Shown piece by piece: positions 17,207 to 26,342 of a DNA stretch of 64,000 bases. Source of the stretch: Streptomyces griseoaurantiacus (GTDB lineage Bacteria > Actinomycetota > Actinomycetes > Streptomycetales > Streptomycetaceae); NCBI GenBank assembly GCA_014656015.1, contig BNBP01000002.1, positions 236,701 through 300,700 of the forward strand, given 5' to 3'. The notes under the pieces were generated by a model. It was not told the DNA's origin, did not search any database, and was given only the letters and a program-made list of their open reading frames with translations. The translations under genes and the position numbers were made by a program. Every line of letters starts with the position of its first letter. Position 1 is the first letter of the stretch.

Positions 17207-18145
17207 TCAGGCTGTAACCGGTCGTTCGACCAACGCGAGCGCCCGCCGCGGAAGTTCCCCCGAGTCGGCCGCGGCCCCACTCAGCCAATGCACCCGCGGG
17301 TCGCGTCTGAACCATGAATCCTGACGGCGCGCGAAGCGCTTGGTGGCACGCACGGTCTCGGCGCGCGCCTCCTCCTCGGTGCACTCCCCGGCGAGCGCCG
17401 AGAGCACCTGCTGGTAGCCCAGCGCGCGGGAGGCCGTGCGCCCCTCGCGCAGGCCCCGCGCCTCCAGCGCGCGCACCTCGTCGACGAGCCCCGCCTCCCA
17501 CATGCGGTCCACCCGGCGCGTGATGCGCTCGTGGAGCTCGGGCCGCGCCACGTCGACCCCGATCTGCACGGTGTCGTACACCGAGTCGTGTCCGGGGAGG
17601 TTGGCGGTGAACGGCTTGCCGGTGATCTCGATGACCTCCAGGGCCCGTACGATCCGCCGTCCGTTGCTGGGCAGGATGGCGTGCGCGGCCTCGGGGTCGG
17701 CGGCGGCCAGCCGGGCGTGCAGGGCACCGGAGCCGCGCAGCAGCAACTCCTCCTCGAGCCGGGCCCGCAGCTCCGGGTCGGTGCCGGGGAACTCCAGGTT
17801 GTCGACGGCCCCGCGGACGTAGAGCCCCGAACCGCCCACGAGCACGGGCCAGCGACCCTCGGCGAGGAGCGCGTCGATGCGGGCGCGGGCGAGTCGCTGG
17901 TACTCGGCGACGGAGGCGGTGACGGTGACGTCCCAGATGTCCAGGAGGTGGTGCGGGACGCCGGCCCGCTCCTCGGGCGTCAGCTTGGCGGTGCCGATGT
18001 CCATCCCCCGGTACAACTGCATGGAGTCGGCGTTGACGACCTCGCCCCCCAGTTGCCGGGCGAGGAAGACACCCAGATCGGACTTTCCGGCCGCGGTCGG
18101 CCCGACGACGGCGATGACCCGCGGGGCGGGGGCTGCGCTACTCAC
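17207..18145 (-). CDS. miaA: tRNA dimethylallyltransferase
   Basis: Transfers an isopentenyl group from DMAPP to A37 of UNN-decoding tRNAs, giving i6A, the substrate of MiaB encoded 2 kb away. 312 residues. P-loop GPTAAGKSD at about 15-23, NADSMQLYRGMDIGTAK, PHHLLDIWD and LPSNGRRIVRALEV are family signatures. GTG start at 18145 with weak SD. First gene of a minus-strand run toward dapF. Confidence 0.96.
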   Translation of the reverse strand: MSSAAPAPRVIAVVGPTAAGKSDLGVFLARQLGGEVVNADSMQLYRGMDIGTAKLTPEERAGVPHHLLDIWDVTVTASVAEYQRLARARIDALLAEGRWPVLVGGSGLYVRGAVDNLEFPGTDPELRARLEEELLLRGSGALHARLAAADPEAAHAILPSNGRRIVRALEVIEITGKPFTANLPGHDSVYDTVQIGVDVARPELHERITRRVDRMWEAGLVDEVRALEARGLREGRTASRALGYQQVLSALAGECTEEEARAETVRATKRFARRQDSWFRRDPRVHWLSGAAADSGELPRRALALVERPVTA

Positions 18146-18328
18146 CGCCCCAGTCTCGCAAACCCCGCGCGCGCTCCTCGAACGAGTTACGTGACGCCAC
18201 CGGAGCGGGGTCGTTGCCCGATGCGGGGTTCCGGCCGCCGTTCATGGGCGCCGGCGTTCCGGACAGCGCGAACAGGCGCACCGGAACCACGCGGGATTTC
18301 GCCCGCACGAGTACCGTATGGAGTGGAA

Positions 18329-18880
18329 ATGGGTGTTTTTGCGCGACTTTTTCGGAAGTCGAAGCTGACGGAGACCGAGGGATCCTCGCAGACCTCGGAT
18401 TCCCCGGAGTCCCCGAAGTCCTCGGAGGTCCCGGCGTCTTCGGGAGAGCCGGAGAGCCGGTCGTCCTCGGAGGGTGAGGGGGCACCCGCGGCTCCGGAGA
18501 CCGGGGAGGCCTCGACGGTCGCGGAGGCCACCGCCTCCGGGAGCGAAGCGGAGGCCACGCCGGCACCGGGGACCCCGGCCCCCGCCGGGTCCGCCAAGTC
18601 CGCCAAGTCCGCCGGGTCCGAAGGGTCCGAAGGGGACACCGCCTCCGCCGGGTCCGTCGCCGAGGACACGAAGCCCTCGGAGGCCGACGGGCCCGCGGCG
18701 GCAGAGGCCGTGGCCACGCCCGAGGAAGACCGGGCGGACGGGGCGGACGAGGTGGAGGCCCCGGTGGCCGGGACGGCCGCCGAGACCGTTCCCGCCGGAC
18801 GGGAGCGCGCGGGGATCCCGGAGCAGCAGTCCGCCGGACGGACGGCCGACGAGGAGGCCGGCGAGGGCGCCCGCACATGA
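18329..18880 (+). CDS. Acidic, low-complexity protein of unknown function
   Basis: 183 residues, starting MGVFARLFRKSK at the ATG at 18329 with GGAG five bases upstream. After a short basic amphipathic head the rest is almost entirely Ser, Glu, Ala, Pro, Gly and Thr (SAKSAKSAGSEGSEG-type runs), strongly acidic and presumably disordered. It ends 25 bp before the antitoxin-like gene, whose start MGLFDNVKARL resembles its own, so the two are probably cotranscribed. No recognised domain. The upstream gap 18146-18328 shows no gene. Confidence 0.6.
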   Translation: MGVFARLFRKSKLTETEGSSQTSDSPESPKSSEVPASSGEPESRSSSEGEGAPAAPETGEASTVAEATASGSEAEATPAPGTPAPAGSAKSAKSAGSEGSEGDTASAGSVAEDTKPSEADGPAAAEAVATPEEDRADGADEVEAPVAGTAAETVPAGRERAGIPEQQSAGRTADEEAGEGART

Positions 18881-18905
18881 CCGTCCTGTGAGGGGAAGGT
18901 GCGCC

Positions 18906-19166
18906 ATGGGTCTGTTCGACAACGTGAAGGCCAGGCTGGGCCCGGCCAAGGACAAGGTCTCGGACCTCGCCGATCAGCACGGGGACAGGATCGAGCGGGG
19001 CATCGACAGGGCGGCGCGCGTCGTCGACGAGAAGACCGGCGGCAAGTACCGCGACCGCATCCGGACCGGCTCGGGGAAGGCGAAGCACGCGATGGAGCGG
19101 CTGGGCCGCCGTGAGCCGGGCGACGAGGGCGACAACGGCGGGGCGGCTCCGCCACCGGTGTCCTGA
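18906..19166 (+). CDS. Small antitoxin-like protein (MT0933/Rv0909-type)
   Basis: 86 residues, beginning MGLFDNVKARLGPAKDKVSD and continuing as a charged helix with IERGIDRAARVVDEKTGGKY. This is the pattern of the MT0933_antitox family, in which mycobacterial Rv0909 pairs with toxin Rv0910. The ATG at 18906 has GGGGAAGG upstream. No cognate SRPBCC-type toxin gene is adjacent, and the upstream neighbour is an acidic disordered protein. In Streptomyces this family is widespread without a toxin partner, so a toxin-antitoxin function is not assured. Confidence 0.75.
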   Translation: MGLFDNVKARLGPAKDKVSDLADQHGDRIERGIDRAARVVDEKTGGKYRDRIRTGSGKAKHAMERLGRREPGDEGDNGGAAPPPVS

Positions 19167-19177
19167 GGGGCGGGGGT

Positions 19178-19202
19178 GCGGCGGGGGTGTCCCCACCGCC
19201 GC
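19178..19202 (+). terminator. Imperfect GC hairpin between convergent genes
   Basis: Left arm 19178-19187 and right arm 19191-19202 pair with one bulged A, 11 nt after the antitoxin-like stop. Modest support. Confidence 0.35.
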
Positions 19203-19229
19203 CCCGCTCTCCTCACGCCGCCGCGCTCC

Positions 19230-19943
19230 TCATGACCAGGCCGCCACCAGGTAGCCGACCCCGTACGGGGCCTCGTCGTACAGCAGGGTGCCCGCCAGGC
19301 CGGCCGAGTCGGCGGCGCCCGCGAGGACCTGCCAGGGGGCCCGCCCCGAGGCCTTCAGGGCACCGGCCAGTTCGGGATCGAGCGCCATCAGGGCGTCCCG
19401 GTCCGCCGCGCCGAGGGCCTCGGCGACCCGTGCGTCGAACGGTTCGGCCCGTTCGTCGAGGTAACCGGGCGCCTTCAGGGACCGGCACGCGCTACCGTCC
19501 CCCATGACCAGCAGGGCCACCCGAGCCGCCCGCGTGGCGAGGGCCCGGCCCGCCTCGGCGCACCGCTCCGGAGCGAGCGGCGCGCCCACACCCAGCCCCT
19601 CGACCGGCGCGGCCGACCACGCGTTCCGCTCCAGCAGCCAGGCGGCGACGGCCAGCGAGGGCGGCAGCACGGTCCCCGGCACGGTGCCGAGGTCACGGCC
19701 CAGCCGGACGTCCAGGTCGACGCCGAAGCCGCGGAACGATCCCGGGGTGCCCTCCGGGTGCGGGCCCCTTGCCGGCCGCTCGGCGGGCCCCACGGCGACG
19801 AGCAGCTCGGGGCGGGCGGCGGCGAGCACGCCGAGGGCGTCCGCGCACGCGGCCCGCGCCTCCTCCAGCTCGGGCGCGGCTCCCCCGGCCACCTCGGGCA
19901 CCAGCAGGGGCGGACAGGGGCAGACGGCTGCGGCGACAAGCAT
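19230..19943 (-). CDS. Class III extradiol dioxygenase-like (LigB/MEMO superfamily) protein
   Basis: 237 residues. The fold family includes LigB catechol dioxygenases and the non-enzymatic MEMO proteins. Seen: start MLVAAAVCPCPPLLVPEVAGG, central MGDGSACRSLKAPGYLDERA, and the C-terminal LYDEAPYGVGYLVA. These match a conserved Streptomyces protein always near miaB. The iron-binding histidines of true LigB enzymes are not obvious (no paired His at the N-terminus), so catalytic activity is doubtful. ATG at 19943. The 153-bp gap to the miaB stop is a C-rich tract with short cgtcgctcc-like repeats. Confidence 0.7.
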   Translation of the reverse strand: MLVAAAVCPCPPLLVPEVAGGAAPELEEARAACADALGVLAAARPELLVAVGPAERPARGPHPEGTPGSFRGFGVDLDVRLGRDLGTVPGTVLPPSLAVAAWLLERNAWSAAPVEGLGVGAPLAPERCAEAGRALATRAARVALLVMGDGSACRSLKAPGYLDERAEPFDARVAEALGAADRDALMALDPELAGALKASGRAPWQVLAGAADSAGLAGTLLYDEAPYGVGYLVAAWS

Positions 19944-20096
19944 GATCGGCAGCCTAACGCCGACCCCCGGCGCCCTCAGCCCGGCCGGTGCCTTCCCCTC
20001 CCCCGTCGCCCTCGTCGCTCCCGTCGCTCCCGTCGCCCTTGTCGCGCTGCCGTCCTCCTCGCGCCGCCGTCCTCCTCGGAGCGGCCGCGCCCCGGA

Positions 20097-21626
20097 TCAG
20101 TCGCAGCCGCAGCCGCTCGCCGCCACCGGCAGCGGCTCGGGCACGCCGATCTTCGGCAGGCCGAGCAGGACGCCGTTCTGCTTCGTCTCCTGCTCCCGGG
20201 CGTTGCGCCGCGCCCAGGCGTCTCCCGCGCGCGTCCGGCGCACGCCGAGCACGGCGCCCTCGGCGAGCAGGTGGTGCGGGGCGGCGTAGGTGACCTCGAC
20301 GGTGACCATGTCGCCGGGGCGGACCTCCTGCTCCGGCTTGGTGAAGTGCACCAGGCGGTTGTCGGGGGCGCGGCCGGAGAGGCGGTGGGTGGCGCCGTCC
20401 TTGCGGCCCTCGCCCTCGGCGACCATCAGCTCCAGGGTGCGGCCGACCTGCTTCTTGTTCTCCTCCCAGGAGATCTCCTCCTGGAGGGCGACGAGCCGCT
20501 CGTAGCGCGCCTGGACGACCTTCTTGGGGATCTGGCCCTCCATGGTGGCCGCTGGGGTTCCGGGCCGCTTGGAGTACTGGAAGGTGAACGCCTGGGCGAA
20601 CCGGGCCTCGCGCACCACGTGCAGGGTCTGCTCGAAGTCCTCCTCGGTCTCCCCGGGGAAGCCGACGATGATGTCCGTGGTGATCGCGGCGTGCGGGATG
20701 GCGGCGCGCACCTTCTCGATGATCCCGAGGTAGCGCTCCTGCCGGTAGGAGCGGCGCATGGCCTTCAGGACCGTGTCGGAGCCGGACTGCAGCGGCATGT
20801 GGAGCTGCGGCATGACGTTCGGGGTCTCGGCCATCGCCTCGATCACGTCGTCGGTGAAGTCGCGCGGGTGGGGCGAGGTGAAGCGGACCCGCTCCAGGCC
20901 CTCGATGTTCCCGCAGGCGCGCAGCAGCTTGCTGAACGCCTCGCGGTCGCCGATGTCGGAGCCGTAGGCGTTGACGTTCTGGCCGAGCAGGGTGATCTCG
21001 GAGACGCCCTCCGCGACCAGGGCCTCGACCTCGGCGAGGACGTCCCCGGGCCGGCGGTCCTTCTCCTTGCCGCGCAGCGCCGGGACGATGCAGAACGTGC
21101 AGGTGTTGTTGCAGCCCACGGAGATGGAGACCCAGGCCGCGTAGGCGCTCTCGCGCCGGGTCGGCAGCGTGGAGGGGAAGGCCTCCAGCGACTCGGCGAT
21201 CTCGACCTGCGCCTCCTCCTGCACGCGGGCGCGCTCCAGGAGGACCGGCAGCTTGCCGATGTTGTGCGTACCGAAGACGACGTCGACCCAGGGCGCCTTC
21301 TTGACGATGGTGTCGCGGTCCTTCTGCGCCAGGCATCCGCCGACGGCGATCTGCATGCCGGGCCGCGAGGCCTTCCTGGGGGCGAGGCGGCCGAGGTTGC
21401 CGTACAGGCGGTTGTCGGCGTTCTCGCGCACGGCGCAGGTGTTGAAGACGACGACGTCCGCGTCGCCGTCGGAGTCCTCGGGGGCCCGCACGTACCCGGC
21501 GTCCTCCAGCAGCCCGGAGAGCCTTTCGGAGTCGTGGACGTTCATCTGGCACCCGTAGGTGCGGATCTCGTAGCTCTTGGGTGCGGGAACGTCCACTGCC
21601 GGGCTCCGGTCGCTGCTGCTGGTCAT
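20097..21626 (-). CDS. miaB: tRNA-2-methylthio-N6-dimethylallyladenosine synthase
   Basis: Radical SAM methylthiotransferase converting i6A37 to ms2i6A37 in tRNA. 509 residues from the ATG at 21626, which has GGAGG just upstream. The N-terminal UPF0004 domain binds the auxiliary cluster with Cys26 (YGCQMN), Cys64 (NTCAVREN) and Cys98 (GGCLAQ). The SAM cluster is Cys172-x3-Cys176-x2-Cys179 (GCNNTCTFC). The C-terminal TRAM domain binds RNA. The protein ends in a Cys-containing tail, SGCGCD. With miaA in the window, the ms2i6A pathway is complete. Confidence 0.97.
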   Translation of the reverse strand: MTSSSDRSPAVDVPAPKSYEIRTYGCQMNVHDSERLSGLLEDAGYVRAPEDSDGDADVVVFNTCAVRENADNRLYGNLGRLAPRKASRPGMQIAVGGCLAQKDRDTIVKKAPWVDVVFGTHNIGKLPVLLERARVQEEAQVEIAESLEAFPSTLPTRRESAYAAWVSISVGCNNTCTFCIVPALRGKEKDRRPGDVLAEVEALVAEGVSEITLLGQNVNAYGSDIGDREAFSKLLRACGNIEGLERVRFTSPHPRDFTDDVIEAMAETPNVMPQLHMPLQSGSDTVLKAMRRSYRQERYLGIIEKVRAAIPHAAITTDIIVGFPGETEEDFEQTLHVVREARFAQAFTFQYSKRPGTPAATMEGQIPKKVVQARYERLVALQEEISWEENKKQVGRTLELMVAEGEGRKDGATHRLSGRAPDNRLVHFTKPEQEVRPGDMVTVEVTYAAPHHLLAEGAVLGVRRTRAGDAWARRNAREQETKQNGVLLGLPKIGVPEPLPVAASGCGCD

Positions 21627-21813
21627 GCCCTCCAGGGTAGGCCGTCCCGCGGCGGCCCCCGCCGCCCCGTCACCACTCCCGCGCCCCGCCCTCCTGGAGG
21701 CCTCCCGACCGCGCCCGTCACCGCCCTCCGACGGGCCTCGTGGGCCCGCTCCCGGTGCGGCGCGTGCGGACCGCCCTGGCCGACGCGGCCTTCCTGCTGG
21801 CAGGATCGCCCGC

Positions 21814-22812
21814 ATGTTCACAGGTCTCGCCGGGCTCGGCCGGCGCCGGATGCTGTACGCGGCGGGGGCCGTGCTTCTCGTGCTCGGGCTGCTGCTGTGG
21901 TGGCTGCTGCCACTGGGGGGCACCTCGCCCAGCGGCACGATCAGGGTCAGTACCGGCTCGCCCACCGGCGTCTACCAGAAGTACGGCGTCCTGCTCCAGC
22001 GCGAGGTCGCGCAGCAGATGCCGCAGCTCGACATGCGCCTCGTGAACAGCGACGGTTCGCAGGAGAACGTCCGCCGGGTGGCCACCGGGAAGGCGGACTT
22101 CACCATCGCCGCGGCCGACGCCGTGGAGGAGTACAAGCTGGCGAACCGGCAGGGCGCGGACGCCCTGCGCGGCTGCGCCCGGCTGTACGACGACTACGTG
22201 CACCTCGTCGTGGCGCGCTCCAGCGGCATACGGTCCGTGGCCGATCTCAAGGGGCACCGGGTCGCGGTCGGGGAGTCCGGCTCCGGGGTGCGGCTGATAG
22301 CGGACCATGTCCTGGCCGCGGCCGGGCTCGATCCGCGGCGCGACATCACGCCGCTGCCCAAGGGCATCGGTGACGCGCCCCGGCTGCTCCAGGAGCGGGG
22401 GGTGGACGCGTTCTTCTGGTCGGGCGGGCTGCCCACCGCCGCCCTGACGCAGCTCTCCAGGCGCTTCCCGGTACGGCTGGTGCCGATCGGCACGGATCTG
22501 GTGCGCAGGCTGCACGCGCAGGGCGGCGCCTCCCGCTACTACCGGGCCGCGGTGATGCCGGCCGACGCCTACCCCGACGCCCAGCACGGCAACGCGGTGC
22601 CCACCCTCGCGGTGGCGAACCTGCTGGTGACCCGTGCGAGTGCGGGCGCGGACCTGACCGAGCAGCTCACCCGCACGGTGATCGACAGCCGGGACCGCAT
22701 CGGGCGCAAGGTGCACGCGGCGCAGCGGGTGGACCTGCGCACCGCGATCTACACCGATCCGCTGCCGCTGCACGAGGGCGCCCGCCGGTACTACAGGTCC
22801 GTGAAGCCGTAG
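21814..22812 (+). CDS. TAXI-family solute-binding protein, membrane anchored
   Basis: 332 residues. A single N-terminal transmembrane helix (about 13-33, [20 protein letters not shown]) without a lipobox is followed by a TAXI receptor domain: [16 protein letters not shown], then [13 protein letters not shown] and [22 protein letters not shown] proteins normally serve TRAP transporters and several bind glutamate. No TRAP membrane subunits are nearby. Instead it faces the glutamate-sensing gluK/gluR genes (convergent, 59 bp from the gluK stop) and the gluABCD importer. The ATG at 21814 has AGGA eight bases upstream. A role as a sensor accessory is inference. Confidence 0.85.
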   Translation: MFTGLAGLGRRRMLYAAGAVLLVLGLLLWWLLPLGGTSPSGTIRVSTGSPTGVYQKYGVLLQREVAQQMPQLDMRLVNSDGSQENVRRVATGKADFTIAAADAVEEYKLANRQGADALRGCARLYDDYVHLVVARSSGIRSVADLKGHRVAVGESGSGVRLIADHVLAAAGLDPRRDITPLPKGIGDAPRLLQERGVDAFFWSGGLPTAALTQLSRRFPVRLVPIGTDLVRRLHAQGGASRYYRAAVMPADAYPDAQHGNAVPTLAVANLLVTRASAGADLTEQLTRTVIDSRDRIGRKVHAAQRVDLRTAIYTDPLPLHEGARRYYRSVKP

Positions 22813-22871
22813 CGGAGGCCGGGGAGCCACGAAGGGCACAGCGCGGGACGCGGAAGGGCCCCGGCGCCCCG

Positions 22872-24287
22872 TCACGCCCCCCGCTGCACGTGCGTCCGCG
22901 GCACCGTCACCGTCACGGTCAGGCCGTGCGGGGCGTGGTGGGCGTACGCGATGGTGCCGCCGCCGGCCGACAGCAGGGCGTGGCAGATCGACAGGCCGAG
23001 TCCGGAACCCTTGATGTTCTGGTGTGCGGTGCTGCGCCAGAAACGGTCGCCGATCCGGCCGAGTTCCTCGTCGGTGAGGCCCGGGCCGAGGTCGTGGACG
23101 ACGATGCTCGCGGTCTCGCGCTCGGCGGTCACCTCCACCTCCACGCGCTCCCCCTCGGGGGTGAACTTCAGCGCGTTGTCGATGACGGCGTCCAGCGCAC
23201 TGGACAGGGCCACGGGATCGGCCCAGGCCGTGGTGGCCGGGCACTGTCCCTCCAGCCGGACGCCCTTGGCGTGGGCGACCGGCTCCCAGGCCGCGACGCG
23301 CTCGGCGGTCAGTGCCCCGACGTCGGTGAGCCGGAGCTGCGCCTCGGCGTGTTCCGCGAGCGCCAGGTCCAGCAGGTCGTCGAGGACATGCGCGAGCCGC
23401 TTGCCCTCGGTGCGCACGGAGGCGATCTCCTCGTTGCCCTCGGGCAGTTCGAGGGCGAGCAGCTCGATCCGCAGCAGGAGTGCCGAGAGGGGGTTGCGGA
23501 GCTGGTGGGAGGCGTCGGCGACGAAGGCGCGCTGCTGTTCCAGCACGCTCTGGACGTTGTCGGCCATCTCGTTGAACGAGCGGGCCAGGCGCCTGAGTTC
23601 GGGCGGTCCGCCGGCCGCCGCGACCCGGGACTTCAGCCGCCCGGTGGCGATGTCGTGCGTGGTGGCGTCCAGGACCCGCACCGGCCGCAGCACCCAGCCG
23701 GCCAGCCGCAGCGCGGCGCCCACGGCGAGCAGCATCGCGGCGAACTCACCGGCGAAGAGGACCACCCAGCCGTGCAGGATCCGGGAGCGCATCTGCCCGG
23801 TGGGCGAGTCGGTGACGACGACGGCGACGACGTCGCCGTCGCGGATGACCGGGGAGGCCACGAAGAGGGAGCTGTGCTGCCAGGGCCAGACCTGCTGGGG
23901 GTCGTGGCTGCGGCGGCCGGCGAGTGCCTCGTCGAAGGCGGCGCGGCCCTCGCCCTCCTCGGGCACCTCCCAGTCGCCGGGAGCGCGGGCCATGGGGCAC
24001 TCGTCACGGTAGAAGACGCCGCCGTTGATGCCGTAGACCTCGTGGTAGGTGGCGAGCTCCTTCTGGAGGGTCGCGCCGCGCTCATCGCTCTCGGCGAGCG
24101 TGGCGCAGCCCGCGGGCCGGTCGGTGACGAACTGGGCGAGCGCGGCGAAGCGCGCGGTGTCGTCGATCCGGTCGACGACGACCTTCTGCTGTTCCCCGGC
24201 GGCCAGGCTGACCGCGAGCGGGATGCCGAGCGCGAGCAGGACCGCCGCCATGAGGACGATGAGCAGCGGCAGGAGACGTGCGTGCAC
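22872..24287 (-). CDS. gluK: Sensor histidine kinase (GluK-type)
   Basis: Membrane sensor kinase, 471 residues. Two transmembrane helices (about 7-30 and 172-198) flank an extracytoplasmic sensor of roughly 140 residues carrying Cys61 and Cys97, which could pair. A HAMP-like segment follows, then HisKA with phospho-acceptor His261 (DASHQLRNP) and an HATPase with N-box DAVIDNALKFTP and G-box GSGLGLSIC. The GTG start lies 9 bp after the regulator stop, so the two are one transcript. Position next to divergent gluABCD matches the glutamate-responsive GluR-GluK system of S. coelicolor, the basis for the symbol. Confidence 0.88.
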   Translation of the reverse strand: MHARLLPLLIVLMAAVLLALGIPLAVSLAAGEQQKVVVDRIDDTARFAALAQFVTDRPAGCATLAESDERGATLQKELATYHEVYGINGGVFYRDECPMARAPGDWEVPEEGEGRAAFDEALAGRRSHDPQQVWPWQHSSLFVASPVIRDGDVVAVVVTDSPTGQMRSRILHGWVVLFAGEFAAMLLAVGAALRLAGWVLRPVRVLDATTHDIATGRLKSRVAAAGGPPELRRLARSFNEMADNVQSVLEQQRAFVADASHQLRNPLSALLLRIELLALELPEGNEEIASVRTEGKRLAHVLDDLLDLALAEHAEAQLRLTDVGALTAERVAAWEPVAHAKGVRLEGQCPATTAWADPVALSSALDAVIDNALKFTPEGERVEVEVTAERETASIVVHDLGPGLTDEELGRIGDRFWRSTAHQNIKGSGLGLSICHALLSAGGGTIAYAHHAPHGLTVTVTVPRTHVQRGA

Positions 24288-24296
24288 GCGGCCCCG

Positions 24297-24983
24297 CTAG
24301 GCGGCCGGGGCGACGAGCCGGTACCCGACGCCGCGCACGGTCTCGATCAGCGCGGGCATGCGCAGTTTGGAACGCAGCGAGGCCACGTGCACCTCCAGGG
24401 TGCGTCCGGTGCCCTCCCAGCTGGTCTGCCAGACCTCGCTGATGATCTGCTCGCGGCGGAAGACGACACCGGGACGCTGTGCGAGCAGCGCGAGCAGGTC
24501 GAACTCCTTGCGGGTGAGCTGGACCGGCGTGCCGTCCACCCGGACCTGCCGGGTGGGCAGCTCGATGTGCACGGCGCCGAGGCGCAGGGCGGTCTCCACG
24601 TTCCCGGTGTCGTCCGTGTGCGGGGTGCGCCGGCTGACGGCGTGGATGCGGGCGAGCAGCTCGCCGGTGTCGTAGGGCTTCACGACGTAGTCGTCGGCGC
24701 CGAGGTTGAGGCCGTGGATGCGGGAGCGCACGTCGGAGCGGGCGGTCACCATGATCACGGGGGTGCTGGTGCGCTTGCGGATCTTGCCGCACACCTCGTA
24801 GCCGTCCTGGTCGGGCAGGCCCAGGTCGAGGAGGACGACGTCGAAGCCGGCGCTCTCGGGGACGAGCGCGCGCAGCGCCTCCTCGCCGCTGCGGGCGTGG
24901 GTGACCTCGAAGCCGTGCCGGGCCAGTACGGCGGACAGGGCGGCGGCCACGTGGTTGTCGTCCTCGACGAGGAGCAGTCTCAT
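24297..24983 (-). CDS. gluR: OmpR/PhoB-family response regulator (GluR-type)
   Basis: 228 residues. The receiver has Glu7-Asp8-Asp9, phospho-acceptor Asp53 (LLDLGLPDQDG), Thr in MVTARS and Lys in VVKPYD. A C-terminal winged helix follows (LTRKEFDLLALLAQRPG through RTLEVHVASLRSKLR, VRGVGYRL). First gene of the gluR-gluK operon, divergent from gluA across a 330-bp promoter region, so it probably controls the importer directly. Confidence 0.9.
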   Translation of the reverse strand: MRLLLVEDDNHVAAALSAVLARHGFEVTHARSGEEALRALVPESAGFDVVLLDLGLPDQDGYEVCGKIRKRTSTPVIMVTARSDVRSRIHGLNLGADDYVVKPYDTGELLARIHAVSRRTPHTDDTGNVETALRLGAVHIELPTRQVRVDGTPVQLTRKEFDLLALLAQRPGVVFRREQIISEVWQTSWEGTGRTLEVHVASLRSKLRMPALIETVRGVGYRLVAPAA

Positions 24984-25249
24984 CCGGTGGCGCCCTCCGG
25001 TCCCTCGGTGGTCTTGCGGCTGCGTCTACGGTGGTGCACGGGCGTACGGACGCGCGGACGCCGTGGTCACGCGGACACGAGGCCGTGCCGTGTGCACATG
25101 GAAGTGACGCCGATGACGCGGGACCCCGTCAAGAGTGATCGGGCCGGGGGCGGCTTCTGTTATCCACCCGGTACGGGCCCGGCACGCTCCTATGACGGCA
25201 CGCGACCGAACGATATCCGATCGTGATGCTCAACCTTCCCTCAGATGTG

Positions 25250-25279
25250 CTGACGGTCACTTTCCTGGCTGATTACTGT
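25250..25279 (+). promoter_or_regulatory. Probable gluA promoter
   Basis: CTGACG at 25250-25255, 18-bp spacer, TACTGT at 25274-25279, some 35 bp before the gluA ATG. It lies in the 24984-25313 divergent gap with gluR, where a GluR site is expected. I could not define that site. No other gene is present in the gap. Confidence 0.5.
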
Positions 25280-25313
25280 CCTCCGAAACCGAGGAGGACG
25301 GAGCCAGTCAGCA

Positions 25314-26090
25314 ATGACCGAAGTAGCAGTTGCCAAGAACAGTACGGCCTCGACCAGTGACCTTGTGGTCCTGAAAAGCGTCAACAAGCACTTCGGCGCC
25401 CTTCACGTGCTCCAGGACATCGAACTGACCATCACCCGCGGCGAGGTCGTCGTGGTGATCGGGCCCTCCGGGTCCGGCAAGTCGACCCTGTGCCGCACCA
25501 TCAACCGTCTGGAGACGATCGACTCCGGCGAGATCACCATCGACGGCAAGCCGCTCCCCCAGGAGGGGCGGGAGCTGGCCCGGCTGCGCGCCGACGTGGG
25601 CATGGTCTTCCAGTCGTTCAACCTCTTCGCCCACAAGACGGTGCTGGAGAACGTGACCCTGGGCCAGCTCAAGGTCCGCAAGGCGGACAAGAAGCAGGCC
25701 GAGGAGAAGGCGCGCGCCCTTCTCGACCGCGTCGGGGTGGGCACCCAGGCGGACAAGTACCCCGCGCAGCTCTCCGGCGGCCAGCAGCAGCGTGTCGCCA
25801 TCGCCCGGGCGCTGGCGATGGACCCCAAGGTCATGCTGTTCGACGAGCCGACCTCTGCGCTCGACCCCGAGATGATCAACGAGGTCCTCGAGGTCATGCA
25901 GCAGCTCGCCCAGGAGGGCATGACGATGGTCGTCGTCACCCACGAGATGGGCTTCGCACGCTCGGCGGCCAACCGCGTGGTGTTCATGGCGGACGGCCGG
26001 ATCGTCGAGGAGGCGACCCCGGACCAGTTCTTCAGCAACCCGCGCAGCGACCGCGCGAAGGACTTCCTGTCGAAGATCCTGCACCACTGA
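25314..26090 (+). CDS. gluA: Glutamate ABC transporter, ATP-binding protein
   Basis: Polar amino-acid importer ATPase, 258 residues. Walker [11 protein letters not shown]-loop in VFQSFNLF, signature LSGGQQQR, Walker [13 protein letters not shown], switch His in [11 protein letters not shown] at 25314 with a purine-rich stretch (GGAGGACGGAG) upstream. First gene of gluABCD, presumably switched on by glutamate through GluR-GluK. Confidence 0.95.
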   Translation: MTEVAVAKNSTASTSDLVVLKSVNKHFGALHVLQDIELTITRGEVVVVIGPSGSGKSTLCRTINRLETIDSGEITIDGKPLPQEGRELARLRADVGMVFQSFNLFAHKTVLENVTLGQLKVRKADKKQAEEKARALLDRVGVGTQADKYPAQLSGGQQQRVAIARALAMDPKVMLFDEPTSALDPEMINEVLEVMQQLAQEGMTMVVVTHEMGFARSAANRVVFMADGRIVEEATPDQFFSNPRSDRAKDFLSKILHH

Positions 26091-26342
26091 TCCACTGAAC
26101 CACTGCTCCACGCCGGCCCGCCCGGCCGGTCGTCCCCGCTTCACGGCACCCCGCCGCCCGCACCGGCTCGTGCCTCCTTCCCCCCCCCCGCAACACCTTC
26201 GTACCGCGCGGGACGGCCCCGGAGACGTCCGGGCAGCTCCCCCGCACACAGACTTCCGTACCGGCACCAGCACCCGCTGGGCGCACCGCACCCGCACCGC
26301 CGGCCTCGGCACACCGCTTTTCACGAGTCAAAGGACACACAC

